This document shows, in pieces, positions 8,648-17,216 of a DNA stretch of 64,000 nucleotides. Position numbers and translations under genes: made by a program. The notes below the pieces were generated by a model. The model saw only the letters and a program-made list of their open reading frames with translations, was not told the DNA's origin and did no database searches. Source of the DNA: Luteolibacter arcticus (GTDB lineage: Bacteria > Verrucomicrobiota > Verrucomicrobiia > Verrucomicrobiales > Akkermansiaceae); NCBI RefSeq assembly GCF_025950235.1, contig NZ_JAPDDT010000015.1, positions 100,690 to 164,689 of the forward strand, given 5' to 3'. Each line of letters opens with the position of its first letter. Position 1 is the stretch's first letter.

Positions 8648-10384
8648 ATGGATGATCTTCTCCTCACCTTCACTGGCGGCCTCGGTATCGCTCTTGTTTT
8701 GGGCTATCTCTCCCACCGGCTGGGGCTCTCGCCGATCGTCGGCTACCTGCTAGCCGGGATCGTGGTGAGCCCGAACACGCCGGGCTTCGTGGCGGACCGG
8801 CATCTGGCGGAGCAGATGGCACACATCGGGGTGATCCTGCTGATGTTCGGGGTCGGGCTGCATTTCCATTTCAAGGAGCTGCTGGCGGTGCGGCGGATCG
8901 CGGTGCCGGGAGCGATCGTCCAGAGTGCGGTGGCCACCGTCTTGAGCATGATCATCATGCGGAGCTTCGGCTGGACGTGGACGTCCGGCGCGGTCTTCGG
9001 CATGGCCATCGCGGTGGCCAGTACCGTGGTGCTCACCCGCATCCTGGTGGATCACAAGCACCTGCACACGCCGGTCGGGCACATCGCGATCGGCTGGCTG
9101 GTGGTGGAAGACATTTTCACGGTCTTCGTGCTGGTCTTAATCCCCGCCATCTTCGATCCGCAGGTGGGAGCCATGAGTGGTGCCGGTGGAGTCGGAGCAA
9201 TTGCCATGGCCCTCTTGACCACCACGGTGAAGATCGGCGCGCTGGTCGCCTTCACTTTCGTGGTCGGCGGCTGGGCGATCCCGCGGCTGCTGACGAAGAT
9301 CGCGCGGACCGGCTCGGGGGAACTCTTCACCCTGGCGATCCTGGTGCTGGCGCTCGGGATTGCGATGGGCGCGGCGAAGTTCTTCGGCGTGTCGATGGAG
9401 CTCGGGGCGTTCCTTGGCGGCATGGTCGTAGGCCGCTCGGAATTCAGCAACCGCGCCGCGACGGATGCGCTGCCGATGAAGGACGCCTTCGCGGTGCTGT
9501 TCTTCGTCTCCGTCGGGATGCTCTTCGATTTCCAGGGGTTGCTGGAGAATCCGTGGCTGGCGCTGGCCACCATGGCGATCGTCATCATTGGCAAGCCGGT
9601 GGCCGCTCTGGTCATCACGGTGGCGCTCGGTTACCCGCTGAAAACCGCGCTCTCCGTGAGTGCGGTGCTGGCGCAGATCGGTGAGTTCTCATTCATCGTC
9701 GCCACACTCGGGATGAAATATGGCCTGGTGGCGGCAGAGGCTTTCAATGCGCTGGTCGCCACGGCGATCGTCTCGATCACCCTCGCTCCGCTGCTCTACA
9801 AGGCCGTCGATCCGGTCGAGCGCTGGGTGGCGAAGCGGCCGGCCTTGTGGAAGATCTTTCACCGCCGGCCTACCGGCGAGGGTGCGGATTGGGAGGATGA
9901 TGGCATTCACCGCCGCGCGGTGGTGGTCGGGTACGGGCCGGTGGGGAAGATGGTGGTGCGCCTGCTGAAGGACAATGGATTCTCCCCGATCATCATCGAG
10001 ATGAACGTGGATACCGTGCGGGAGCTGAATACCTCGGGCGAAAAGGCGCAGTATGGCGACGCCAGCCACCCCGCGACGCTGGAAGCCGCCGGGACGGCGA
10101 AGGCGGACATCCTGGTGCTGAGCGCGTCCAGCGTGGGCATGGGGCAGGAGGTGATCCGCGAGGCGCGGAAGCTGAATCCGAAGATCCGGGTGGTCGCCCG
10201 GACCACCTATCTGAAAGAGGCGGACGAGCTGATCGAGGCCGGGGCGAACGCGGTTTTCTCCGGAGAAGGCGAGGTGGCGCTGTCGATGACAGAGAGCATC
10301 CTGGGTAGCTTCGGGGCGACGCCGGAGCAGATCGAGCGGGAGAGCGAGCGGATCCGCCGGGAGCTCTTTACGCGGGCGGGCTAG
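8648..10384 (+). CDS. CPA2-type cation/proton antiporter with RCK (TrkA-N) domain
   Basis: 578 residues. About twelve membrane helices (residues 5-385) include GYLLAGIVVSPNTPGF and the long LGAFLGGMVVG helix of the Na+/H+ exchanger fold. A cytosolic TrkA-N domain follows from about residue 420 with the dinucleotide-binding GYGPVG motif and a downstream acidic residue (IIIEMN). The architecture matches the KefB/KefC/YbaL group: potassium or sodium efflux coupled to proton entry, gated by a nucleotide. There is no KefF/KefG-like partner nearby. It ends 59 bp before pheS. Confidence 0.9.
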   Translation: MDDLLLTFTGGLGIALVLGYLSHRLGLSPIVGYLLAGIVVSPNTPGFVADRHLAEQMAHIGVILLMFGVGLHFHFKELLAVRRIAVPGAIVQSAVATVLSMIIMRSFGWTWTSGAVFGMAIAVASTVVLTRILVDHKHLHTPVGHIAIGWLVVEDIFTVFVLVLIPAIFDPQVGAMSGAGGVGAIAMALLTTTVKIGALVAFTFVVGGWAIPRLLTKIARTGSGELFTLAILVLALGIAMGAAKFFGVSMELGAFLGGMVVGRSEFSNRAATDALPMKDAFAVLFFVSVGMLFDFQGLLENPWLALATMAIVIIGKPVAALVITVALGYPLKTALSVSAVLAQIGEFSFIVATLGMKYGLVAAEAFNALVATAIVSITLAPLLYKAVDPVERWVAKRPALWKIFHRRPTGEGADWEDDGIHRRAVVVGYGPVGKMVVRLLKDNGFSPIIIEMNVDTVRELNTSGEKAQYGDASHPATLEAAGTAKADILVLSASSVGMGQEVIREARKLNPKIRVVARTTYLKEADELIEAGANAVFSGEGEVALSMTESILGSFGATPEQIERESERIRRELFTRAG

Positions 10385-10443
10385 AACTGCCTTTGACTCC
10401 GCCCGCGGCAGCCGCTAAGCCCTGCGCCCCGCTTATCCCTGCC

Positions 10444-11460
10444 ATGAAGGACCAGATCGAAGCCATTCAGGCCGAGGCGCTCGCCCGGATAGCCACAGCC
10501 AACGACGCCCGCGCGTTGGAGGACGCCCGTGTCGCCGTGCTCGGGAAAAAAGGCACCCTCACCGAGGTCTCCGCCGGCATGCGCGACGTGCCGAAGGAGG
10601 ACAAGGCCGCCGTGGGCGCGCTGCTCAATACCGCCCGCACCGCGATCACCGCCGCGCTCGATGAAAAGCAGCAGTCCCTGCAGGACGCCGCCGACAAGCA
10701 GGCGCTCGAAGGGATCGACCTGACCCTGCCTGCTCGCGCGCTGCACCACGGCTCGCTGCATCCACTGACGATCCTTCGCCATCAGGCGATTTCCATTTTG
10801 CGCCGCATGGGCTTCGCGCTCGCCGAGGGGCCGGAGATCGAGGATGAGTTTCACTGCTTCGACGCGCTTAACACGCCGGCCGATCACCCCGCGCGTAACG
10901 AAAAGGACACCTTCTACTTCGACTCCGGCAAGCTGCTGCGCACGCACACCTCCTCGGTGCAGGTCCGCACGATGGAAAGCCAGGTGCCGCCGGTGCGCAT
11001 CATCGCCCCCGGCTCGGCGTATCGCCGGGACGAGATCGACGCGACCCACCTCTCGGTCTTCAACCAGCTCGAAGGGCTCTACGTCGACACCGACGTCTCG
11101 CTCGGCGACCTGAAGGGCACGCTGGAGTATTTCTTCCAGGAGATGTTCGGCTCCGGGACAGAGGTCCGTTTCCGCCCGCACTTCTTCCCCTTCACCGAGC
11201 CAAGCTTCGAGATCGATGTGAAGCTCCACGTCAAGGGCCAGGCCCCGCGGTGGATCGAGGTCGCCGGTTGCGGAATGGTCGATCCTGCGGTCTTCGCGCA
11301 GATCAATGTGTCGCGCAAGGATGGTGCCTACGATCCGGAGAAGGTGACTGGCTTCGCCTTCGGCATGGGCCTCGACCGTCTCGCGATGATCCGCTGGGGC
11401 ATCAAGGACATCCGTCTCCTCATCGAGAACGACGCGCGTTTCCTGAAGCAGTTCGCTTGA
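10444..11460 (+). CDS. pheS: phenylalanyl-tRNA synthetase alpha subunit
   Basis: 338 residues from ATG 10444; an upstream TTG would add a Pro/Ala-rich tail not seen in the family. The N-terminal coiled coil (residues 1-90) grips tRNA. The class II catalytic core follows: motif 2 is RIIAPGSAYRRDEIDATHLS and motif 3 is GFAFGMGLDRLAMIRWGIKD. With pheT it forms the (alpha-beta)2 enzyme that charges tRNA-Phe in the cytoplasm. pheT follows after 107 bp containing an imperfect palindrome. Confidence 0.97.
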   Translation: MKDQIEAIQAEALARIATANDARALEDARVAVLGKKGTLTEVSAGMRDVPKEDKAAVGALLNTARTAITAALDEKQQSLQDAADKQALEGIDLTLPARALHHGSLHPLTILRHQAISILRRMGFALAEGPEIEDEFHCFDALNTPADHPARNEKDTFYFDSGKLLRTHTSSVQVRTMESQVPPVRIIAPGSAYRRDEIDATHLSVFNQLEGLYVDTDVSLGDLKGTLEYFFQEMFGSGTEVRFRPHFFPFTEPSFEIDVKLHVKGQAPRWIEVAGCGMVDPAVFAQINVSRKDGAYDPEKVTGFAFGMGLDRLAMIRWGIKDIRLLIENDARFLKQFA

Positions 11461-11472
11461 GGCTGATGTTGG

Positions 11473-11547
11473 AACCGCCAAGACGCAAAGTTCGCCAAGT
11501 TTTCTGATCTTATTTTTCACCATGCCCTGCTTGGCGTCCTTGCGGTG
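11473..11547. repeat. imperfect inverted repeat between pheS and pheT
   Basis: accgccaagacgcaaag (11474-11490) and cttggcgtccttgcggt (11530-11546) pair at 14 of 17 positions. This falls inside what should be an operon spacer and could form a long hairpin in the pheST transcript. It resembles widely scattered bacterial intergenic palindromes. Confidence 0.5.
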
Positions 11548-11567
11548 CTCATTTCTCCCGACCTACC

Positions 11568-13946
11568 ATGAATGTTTCGCTCAACTGGCTCGCGACACAC
11601 GTCGATTTGAAAGGAAAGACCCCTGAGGAGTTGGACCGTCTTCTGACTTTCGCCGGTGTGGAAGTCGAAGGGATCGAGGTGAAGGGTGTCGCTTCGGACA
11701 AGATCGTGGTCGCACAGATCATGGAGGCCGTGCAGCACCCGGATGCCGAGAAGCTGAAGGTGACGCAGGTGGATGCCGGTGAGGGCCAGCTCCGCCAGAT
11801 CGTCTGCGGCGCGAAGAACTACAAGGTCGGCGACAAGGTGCCTTGCTGTCTTCCCGGGGCGGTGCTGCCGGGTGGCTTCACGATTGGTGAAGCGAAGATG
11901 CGCGGCGTGGAGTCGAAGGGCATGCTCGCTTCCGCTTCGGAGATCGGCCTCGTGGATGCCGAGGACGGACTGATGATTTTGCCGCCGGATTCTCCCATCG
12001 GGAAGCCCGTGAAGGAACTCTTTCACGGCGATGTTTTGCTGGAAGTCGAGGTGACACCGAATCGTCCGGACCTGCTCAGCCATCATGGCATGGCACGGGA
12101 AATGGCGACGCTGTTAGAAGTGCCGCTGAAGCCGCTTGAGATCCCGGTGCGCGAGAGTTTCGTCGCGGATGGCGTGAAGATCGAGGCCCCGGACGCGTGC
12201 CCGTTCTACACCGCGGTTCGCATTTCTGGCGTGAAGATCGGCCCGAGCCCTGCGTGGCTGGTTGAACGACTCGAGTCGATCGGACTGCGGCCCATCAACA
12301 ACGTGGTCGATATCACCAACTTCGTGCTGCACGAGCTTGGACAGCCGCTGCATGCCTTCGATGCCGCGAAGGTTTCCGGTGCGCTGGTGATTCGCACTGC
12401 AAAGGATGGCGAAGAATTTCTCGCGCTCGACGGGCAGACCTATCCGCTGCTCGCCGATGACTGCGTGATTTCCGATGAAGCGGGCAACGCCCTCGCCCTC
12501 GGTGGCGTGATGGGCGGCGCGGACAGCGGCGTGGCCGAGGCGACCACGGACATTCTACTGGAGTCGGCGTACTTCACGCCGTCGCGCATCCGGCGCACTT
12601 CGCGGCGCACGGCGCTATCCTCGGATTCATCGTATCGCTTCGAGCGCGGTGTGAATCCGGATGGCGTGCTCGCGGGCTCGGCGTTGGCAATCAAGCTGAT
12701 CATGGAGATCGCGGGCGGCACTGCCGAAGCGATGACCATCAAGGCCGGTGAGGCACCCGTGCTCACGCAACCGGTGGCGCTCGATCTGGCCAAGCTCGAC
12801 CAACTCACGGGTGCGAGCATTCCTCACGACGAGGCCGCGACCATCCTCACCCGCCTCGGTCTTTCGAAGAACGCGGATGGCTCTTGGCGCGTTCCTTCGT
12901 TCCGCGCCGACTTGCAGCGCCATATCGATCTCGTTGAGGAAATCGTCCGCGTGAAGGGCCTCGATGCGGTGCCGTCGCGCCTGCGCGGAACCTTCGTGCC
13001 ATCGAGCGCGGTGGATGCCGCTTACGATGCCGACATGCGCTTGCGCGAGCGACTTGCGGGCCTCGGCTTCCACGAGTGCCAGACGATCAAGCTGATCTCC
13101 GATGTTCAGGTGACCGATGCGCTGACGCTGAAGCCGCTGCAGCCGGGCGACACGATCCGCGTGAGCCTGCCGCTCAGCGAGGACCACGCGGTGATGCGCC
13201 CGAGCTTGACCCCGGGGCTCGTCGCTTCTGCTGAACGCAACGTGCGCCAGGGGAACAAGGCGCTGCGTTTCTTCGAGCTCGGCCGCGTCTTCCGCAATGC
13301 AGGCGGGGGCAAGGCAAAGGATCTCGAGAGCGATTCGCTCGGCCTGCTGCTATCCGGCCATGCCTCGCCTGCGAGCTGGGCGCATCCCGAGGCGGCTGCC
13401 GATCTCTACGACCTGAAGGCGGTCATCGCTGCGCTGGTGCCGACGGCTTCCTTGCAGCTTTTGCCGCGCGCCCGTGAAGGCTTCGCGCTTGCCGCGGACA
13501 TTCAGGCGGATGGCCAGAACCTCGGCACGTTCGCGATGCTGTTGCCCTCGCGCCAACGCGAGCTCGATGCTCCCACTCCGGTGTTCGTGGCCGAGCTTGA
13601 TCTGTCGAAGCTGCGGAAGTTTGTCGCGGGAAGCCGCGAGATTGCCGAGCTGCCGCAGTTCCCGGGATCCTCGCGGGACCTTGCGTTGGAGGCACCGGCC
13701 GTGCTGGCGAATGCCGAGATCGAGCGCGTGCTGGCGAAGGTGAAGGAGCCGTTGCTGACGGGCTTCGAATGCTTCGACGTGTTCCGCGATGAAAGCGGGC
13801 AGAAGCTTGCTGTCGATCGCAAGTCGATCGCCTATCGCATGCACTATCGTGCGTCGGACCGCACGTTAAAGGCGGAAGAGATCGATGCTGCGCACAAGAT
13901 CGTCGTCACGGCGTTGACCGGGGGACTGCCGGTGAGCCAGCGATAG
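11568..13946 (+). CDS. pheT: phenylalanyl-tRNA synthetase beta subunit
   Basis: 792 residues, the normal full length. In order: an N-terminal B1 region, the OB-fold tRNA-binding domain (about 40-150, KIVVAQIMEAVQHPDAEKLK), the B3/B4 editing domain (about 210-385, with NNVVDITNFVLHELGQPLHA), B5 (about 405-475), the catalytic-like core, and the C-terminal FDX-ACB anticodon-binding domain ending ALTGGLPVSQR. It hydrolyses mischarged Tyr-tRNA-Phe and supports the alpha subunit. The last 11 codons and stop recur at 14098-14133, a clear oddity. Confidence 0.97.
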   Translation: MNVSLNWLATHVDLKGKTPEELDRLLTFAGVEVEGIEVKGVASDKIVVAQIMEAVQHPDAEKLKVTQVDAGEGQLRQIVCGAKNYKVGDKVPCCLPGAVLPGGFTIGEAKMRGVESKGMLASASEIGLVDAEDGLMILPPDSPIGKPVKELFHGDVLLEVEVTPNRPDLLSHHGMAREMATLLEVPLKPLEIPVRESFVADGVKIEAPDACPFYTAVRISGVKIGPSPAWLVERLESIGLRPINNVVDITNFVLHELGQPLHAFDAAKVSGALVIRTAKDGEEFLALDGQTYPLLADDCVISDEAGNALALGGVMGGADSGVAEATTDILLESAYFTPSRIRRTSRRTALSSDSSYRFERGVNPDGVLAGSALAIKLIMEIAGGTAEAMTIKAGEAPVLTQPVALDLAKLDQLTGASIPHDEAATILTRLGLSKNADGSWRVPSFRADLQRHIDLVEEIVRVKGLDAVPSRLRGTFVPSSAVDAAYDADMRLRERLAGLGFHECQTIKLISDVQVTDALTLKPLQPGDTIRVSLPLSEDHAVMRPSLTPGLVASAERNVRQGNKALRFFELGRVFRNAGGGKAKDLESDSLGLLLSGHASPASWAHPEAAADLYDLKAVIAALVPTASLQLLPRAREGFALAADIQADGQNLGTFAMLLPSRQRELDAPTPVFVAELDLSKLRKFVAGSREIAELPQFPGSSRDLALEAPAVLANAEIERVLAKVKEPLLTGFECFDVFRDESGQKLAVDRKSIAYRMHYRASDRTLKAEEIDAAHKIVVTALTGGLPVSQR

Positions 13947-13954
13947 GATCTTCG

Positions 13955-14089
13955 GCGGTCTGGTGAGGCGGACCGTGCCCAGCATGAGGTGTCCCTTCAG
14001 GACACGCTGGCTTTGCGCGTTTTTCCCGGCACTTCGTGCCGGGCTTTTATGAGTCGTCCCGATTGGGACGAAGAGAAATGCGGGGTCCT
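13955..14089. repeat. hairpin cluster separating pheT from a displaced copy of its 3' end
   Basis: Three perfect hairpins lie in a row: gtgtcccttcaggacac (13989-14005), cccggcacttcgtgccggg (14025-14043) and cgtcccgattgggacg (14055-14070). The block sits exactly between the pheT stop and the second copy of the pheT terminus. Similar hairpin clusters occur at 36851-37121 and 40308-40489. Confidence 0.65.
14025..14049 (+). terminator. likely intrinsic terminator after pheT
   Basis: Eight-base-pair G/C stem cccggcac/gtgccggg with a ttc loop, followed by cttttat. It is placed 80 bp after the pheT stop. It may equally be only one hairpin of the repeat cluster it sits in. Confidence 0.5.
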
Positions 14090-14097
14090 TGGTGGCC

Positions 14098-14133
14098 GCG
14101 CTGACCGGCGACCTGCCGGTCAGCCAGCGATAA
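14098..14133 (+). pseudogene. displaced duplicate of the pheT 3' end
   Basis: In-frame translation reads ALTGDLPVSQR-stop against ALTGGLPVSQR-stop at 13911-13946. Five of twelve codons differ, and only one change alters an amino acid (Gly to Asp); even the stop changed from TAG to TAA. The resemblance fades upstream of this segment. It is too short to function and marks an insertion or recombination next to pheT. Confidence 0.7.
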
Positions 14134-14139
14134 GAAGGC

Positions 14140-15408
14140 TCAAGTCGACGGCGGCTGCGAGACCAGATCCGCAGCCGTCTTCGCATGCTGCGGATGGAAC
14201 TGCGGATTCATGCTGAGCGCCTTGCTGAAATGGCGCTTGGCGGCGTCGGGGTTCTTGAGTGCTTGCTCGATCATCCCGGCGTGGAACCAGATCTCGGCGT
14301 CGGGCGTGTTCCATTTCATCGCGCGCTGGATCATTCGCTTGGCCTCCTCCGGCTTGCCGGCTTTCAGGAGGCACCAGGCGAGAGTGTCGGTGGTGCCAAC
14401 GTTCTTGTAGGTCTCGTAGGAAGCCTGCGCTTCCTTCAGCGCCAGTTCCGGTTGGCGATCCAGGTCGGCAAGGAAACGCGCGAGCTGGGCATTGCCGCTG
14501 CCGTGTGAATGAGCATGGCCATCGTGCTCATGCACCTCGTGAAAGGCGATCACGCGTTCGATCTGCTTCTTTGCCTTCTCCTGATCTCCCGTGAGCTGAT
14601 AGAGGGTGACCAAGGCGGCGAGTGCGTCGTGGTTCGGTGTGATCGATGCAGACTTCTCGTAGTGCCCGATGGCCTTCGGGTAATCCTGCTTGGCCGCTGA
14701 GATGCGCGCGGCGATCACCAGCACTCGTGGATTCTCCGGCGCGGCCTCCAGCGCCTTTGTCGAAAGCTGCTCCGCCGACGGCAACGCGCCGGAGTGGAAG
14801 TTCATCAGCGCGAGTTCCGCCCGGCACCATGCGGCGTTTTCAGGGTAGGGCCCGCCGGAATCAATTGCCCGCTGCATCATCGCCATCGCCTGAGTGCCCT
14901 TGCCTGTCACCCACAAGAGATGCGAGGCGCGGCTGAGAGTGGAAAGGTCGGCCCGCGTTGCGAGTGCCGCTTCATAGTGCTCGAAGGCTTCGTCGTAGTT
15001 GCCGAGTTCCACCGCGCCATCGCCGATCAAGGCATGGGCATCGACGTGCTGTGGATCCTTGGCGAGCACCTTCTCCGCCCACTTCTTGCCGGCGGTGAAA
15101 TCGTGCTCGGAGTTCTCCACCCAGGCCATGCCGGCCATCGCGTCGATAGATTCCGGCTGCATGCCGAGAGCTTTTTGGTAGGCGGCTTCGGCGGCGGCAA
15201 AGTCGTGCGCCACGGAATTGCGCGCCTCTTGCATCAGCGCGTCACCGAGTTTCACCCAAGCCTGCGCACCGGCGCCCTTGAGATTCGCGAGCTTCGTCAG
15301 TCGCTCGATCTCCGGGGAGACGGCCACCGTGGGTTGTTTATCATGATGCTCGTGAGCGAGGGCCGCCGATGCGCAAACCATGGCGGCGAGAAGGAAGTGA
15401 GGTTTCAT
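14140..15408 (-). CDS. secreted TPR-repeat protein
   Basis: 422 residues. A signal peptide (about 1-18, ending ASAALA) is followed by His-rich HEHHDK and then tandem tetratricopeptide repeats over residues 30-400, for example AAYQKALGMQPESIDAMAGM and AYEAALATRADLSTL-like units. A second His-rich linker, HEVHEHDGHAHSHGSG, lies near residue 300 and could bind metal. TPR proteins scaffold protein complexes; the partner is unknown. It lies 62 bp downstream of the DUF4331 gene on the same strand, so the two are probably one operon. Confidence 0.85.
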   Translation of the reverse strand: MKPHFLLAAMVCASAALAHEHHDKQPTVAVSPEIERLTKLANLKGAGAQAWVKLGDALMQEARNSVAHDFAAAEAAYQKALGMQPESIDAMAGMAWVENSEHDFTAGKKWAEKVLAKDPQHVDAHALIGDGAVELGNYDEAFEHYEAALATRADLSTLSRASHLLWVTGKGTQAMAMMQRAIDSGGPYPENAAWCRAELALMNFHSGALPSAEQLSTKALEAAPENPRVLVIAARISAAKQDYPKAIGHYEKSASITPNHDALAALVTLYQLTGDQEKAKKQIERVIAFHEVHEHDGHAHSHGSGNAQLARFLADLDRQPELALKEAQASYETYKNVGTTDTLAWCLLKAGKPEEAKRMIQRAMKWNTPDAEIWFHAGMIEQALKNPDAAKRHFSKALSMNPQFHPQHAKTAADLVSQPPST

Positions 15409-15470
15409 GGCGAAGTGAGTGGAAGGGAAAGCCGGCGGCCCGTGTCGGCCGCCGGCTTCATGAGGGCGAC

Positions 15471-16970
15471 TCAGTCGTCGGATGGAGCTTGGCGCTGATC
15501 CACTGCCGGGCCGGCGTGAGGCGTGGCGAGGTAAGGGAAGACCTGATTGTAGATCTGGTCATTCGCCGAGACATTGTCGCCGACCACGGTGATCGAGGTG
15601 TAGGCCGGTCCGCTGGCGACGGCGGAGAGCGCGATGTCCACCACGTCGTCGCCGACGCGGCGACCATTCGGCCAACCACCGGTATCGCCGCCGATGACGC
15701 TGAGGCGATTGAAGCCGGCTTGTCCGGGCAGCTTCACTGGATCTGTGGTGGTATCGACGCGCAGCACATCCGGAATGAAGACCGCCGCGAGGTCGGTGCG
15801 ACCGGTGGTGGCGAGCGGTCCATCACCTTCAGGGTCGGCGAAGAGCACGGCATTGATCAGGAAGGCGACCTCGGGGTTCTCCGCGTAGGTCTTGAAGGCG
15901 GTGGCATCGTTCACGGGCGAGGTGCGGTTGTAGACGTCCTTGCCGCGCAGGGCGACGAGCACTTCATTGAAGAGCGGATTGCCAAGGCGATTCACCTGCA
16001 CCCACTTGCCGGAGTGCTTGGGGTCCTTTTTCGCGCTGAGCATGGTCATCGCCTGGCGACTGACCGAGGCATAAACCCCCACTCCAGACTGCGCGCCGAG
16101 GAAAGGATTGGTGAAGGCCACGGCCTCCAACTGCGTCAGCGGGATCTGGATCGCGTAGCTGAGGACGTTGAAGCCCTTGAAGCCGTCAACGCCGCCGCCA
16201 TCCTGGCCGAGGCCGTTACCGCTGTCGTTCCCGATGATGCGCGGGTCGAGGAAGTCGAAGATGCCGGGGGTGTCGGCGTAGAAGCCGTCTTCGCGAGGGC
16301 CGGCCCAGGCGACAATGCCATTGCCCAGCTGGGTGACGGCCTGCTTGGTCAATGAATCGAGCCCGGCGAAATCGACGGCTCCGGAGACGGCCTTCCCGTC
16401 GGGACCGTTGTAGGCCGGCGTGGTGCGCGCGCCGACATTGGGTGGCGACACGGGCAGGTCGGCGGACTCGAACTGCTCTTTCAGGACCTTCGATTTCCCC
16501 TTCATCGCGCTTTCGGTGAAGACGTAGGTCTGCGTGAAGTTCTGCTTTCCGTCGCCGATCGTGGTGATGGGGCCGACTTCGGTGCCGCGGCCGTAGGACA
16601 GGATCGTATCCGGGTTTTTGACGTCGGTGATCTTCGAGAAGACGAAGTCGAAGCGCCGCGTCTCCTGCCCGGTGACGGGATTGGTGAGGTGAATGCTGTA
16701 GCGGGCGTTATCGGCGAAGCGCTCATAGATCACGCCGTCACCGGGCTCCGAGAAGGGGCGGACGGAAACGAGGACGTTGAGCACTTTCACTGCCGGGTTG
16801 TCATACTTCGTGCCGATGAAGGCGTACAGGTCGGTCAGGTTGGCCTGGGGGTCCTGTTTGATGAGCGGGGCGTCGCTGTGGCTGGAGGCGTGGGCGACGA
16901 TCGGGCAGGCAAGGGCCGTGCAGAAAACAGGCGTGATGCGCCATAGGGAACGCAATGGAATGGTCTTCAT
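15471..16970 (-). CDS. DUF4331 family secreted protein
   Basis: 499 residues from ATG 16970 (a TTG nine bases upstream is possible). Signal peptide ends near VAHASSHSDAP. The family hallmark is SHSDAPLIKQDPQANLTDLYAF near residues 30-50, found in exported proteins that often sit next to TPR proteins, as here. Later blocks (AFTNPFLGAQSGVGVYASVS; GWPNGRRVGDDVVDIALSA) also match the family. The molecular function is not established. The His-rich TPR gene downstream is probably co-transcribed. Confidence 0.9.
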   Translation of the reverse strand: MKTIPLRSLWRITPVFCTALACPIVAHASSHSDAPLIKQDPQANLTDLYAFIGTKYDNPAVKVLNVLVSVRPFSEPGDGVIYERFADNARYSIHLTNPVTGQETRRFDFVFSKITDVKNPDTILSYGRGTEVGPITTIGDGKQNFTQTYVFTESAMKGKSKVLKEQFESADLPVSPPNVGARTTPAYNGPDGKAVSGAVDFAGLDSLTKQAVTQLGNGIVAWAGPREDGFYADTPGIFDFLDPRIIGNDSGNGLGQDGGGVDGFKGFNVLSYAIQIPLTQLEAVAFTNPFLGAQSGVGVYASVSRQAMTMLSAKKDPKHSGKWVQVNRLGNPLFNEVLVALRGKDVYNRTSPVNDATAFKTYAENPEVAFLINAVLFADPEGDGPLATTGRTDLAAVFIPDVLRVDTTTDPVKLPGQAGFNRLSVIGGDTGGWPNGRRVGDDVVDIALSAVASGPAYTSITVVGDNVSANDQIYNQVFPYLATPHAGPAVDQRQAPSDD

Positions 16971-17216
16971 GGTGTGCAAGCAGTTCTAGGTTTTAGACGG
17001 CTCGTGAAATGAGCCGCACCCCCAGCCATGGCGCTGCACGCGAGCCGAGTCGAAGGACACACGGACTCGAAATCGAATGGGGGTATGGGCCGAAAGGGAG
17101 GATTGGAGGCCCGCGGCGGTGCTGTTAGCCCGTATTTCAAACGGTTAGATGCGCTTGAGCGCCAAGCCCTTGAAGTTTTTTCGGAAGTCCGTAGTTTTTG
17201 GGTTCGAACACCGTCG

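Noticed and set aside
13955..14089. CRISPR array
   Set aside because: The hairpins differ from each other and lack equal-length repeats with unique spacers.
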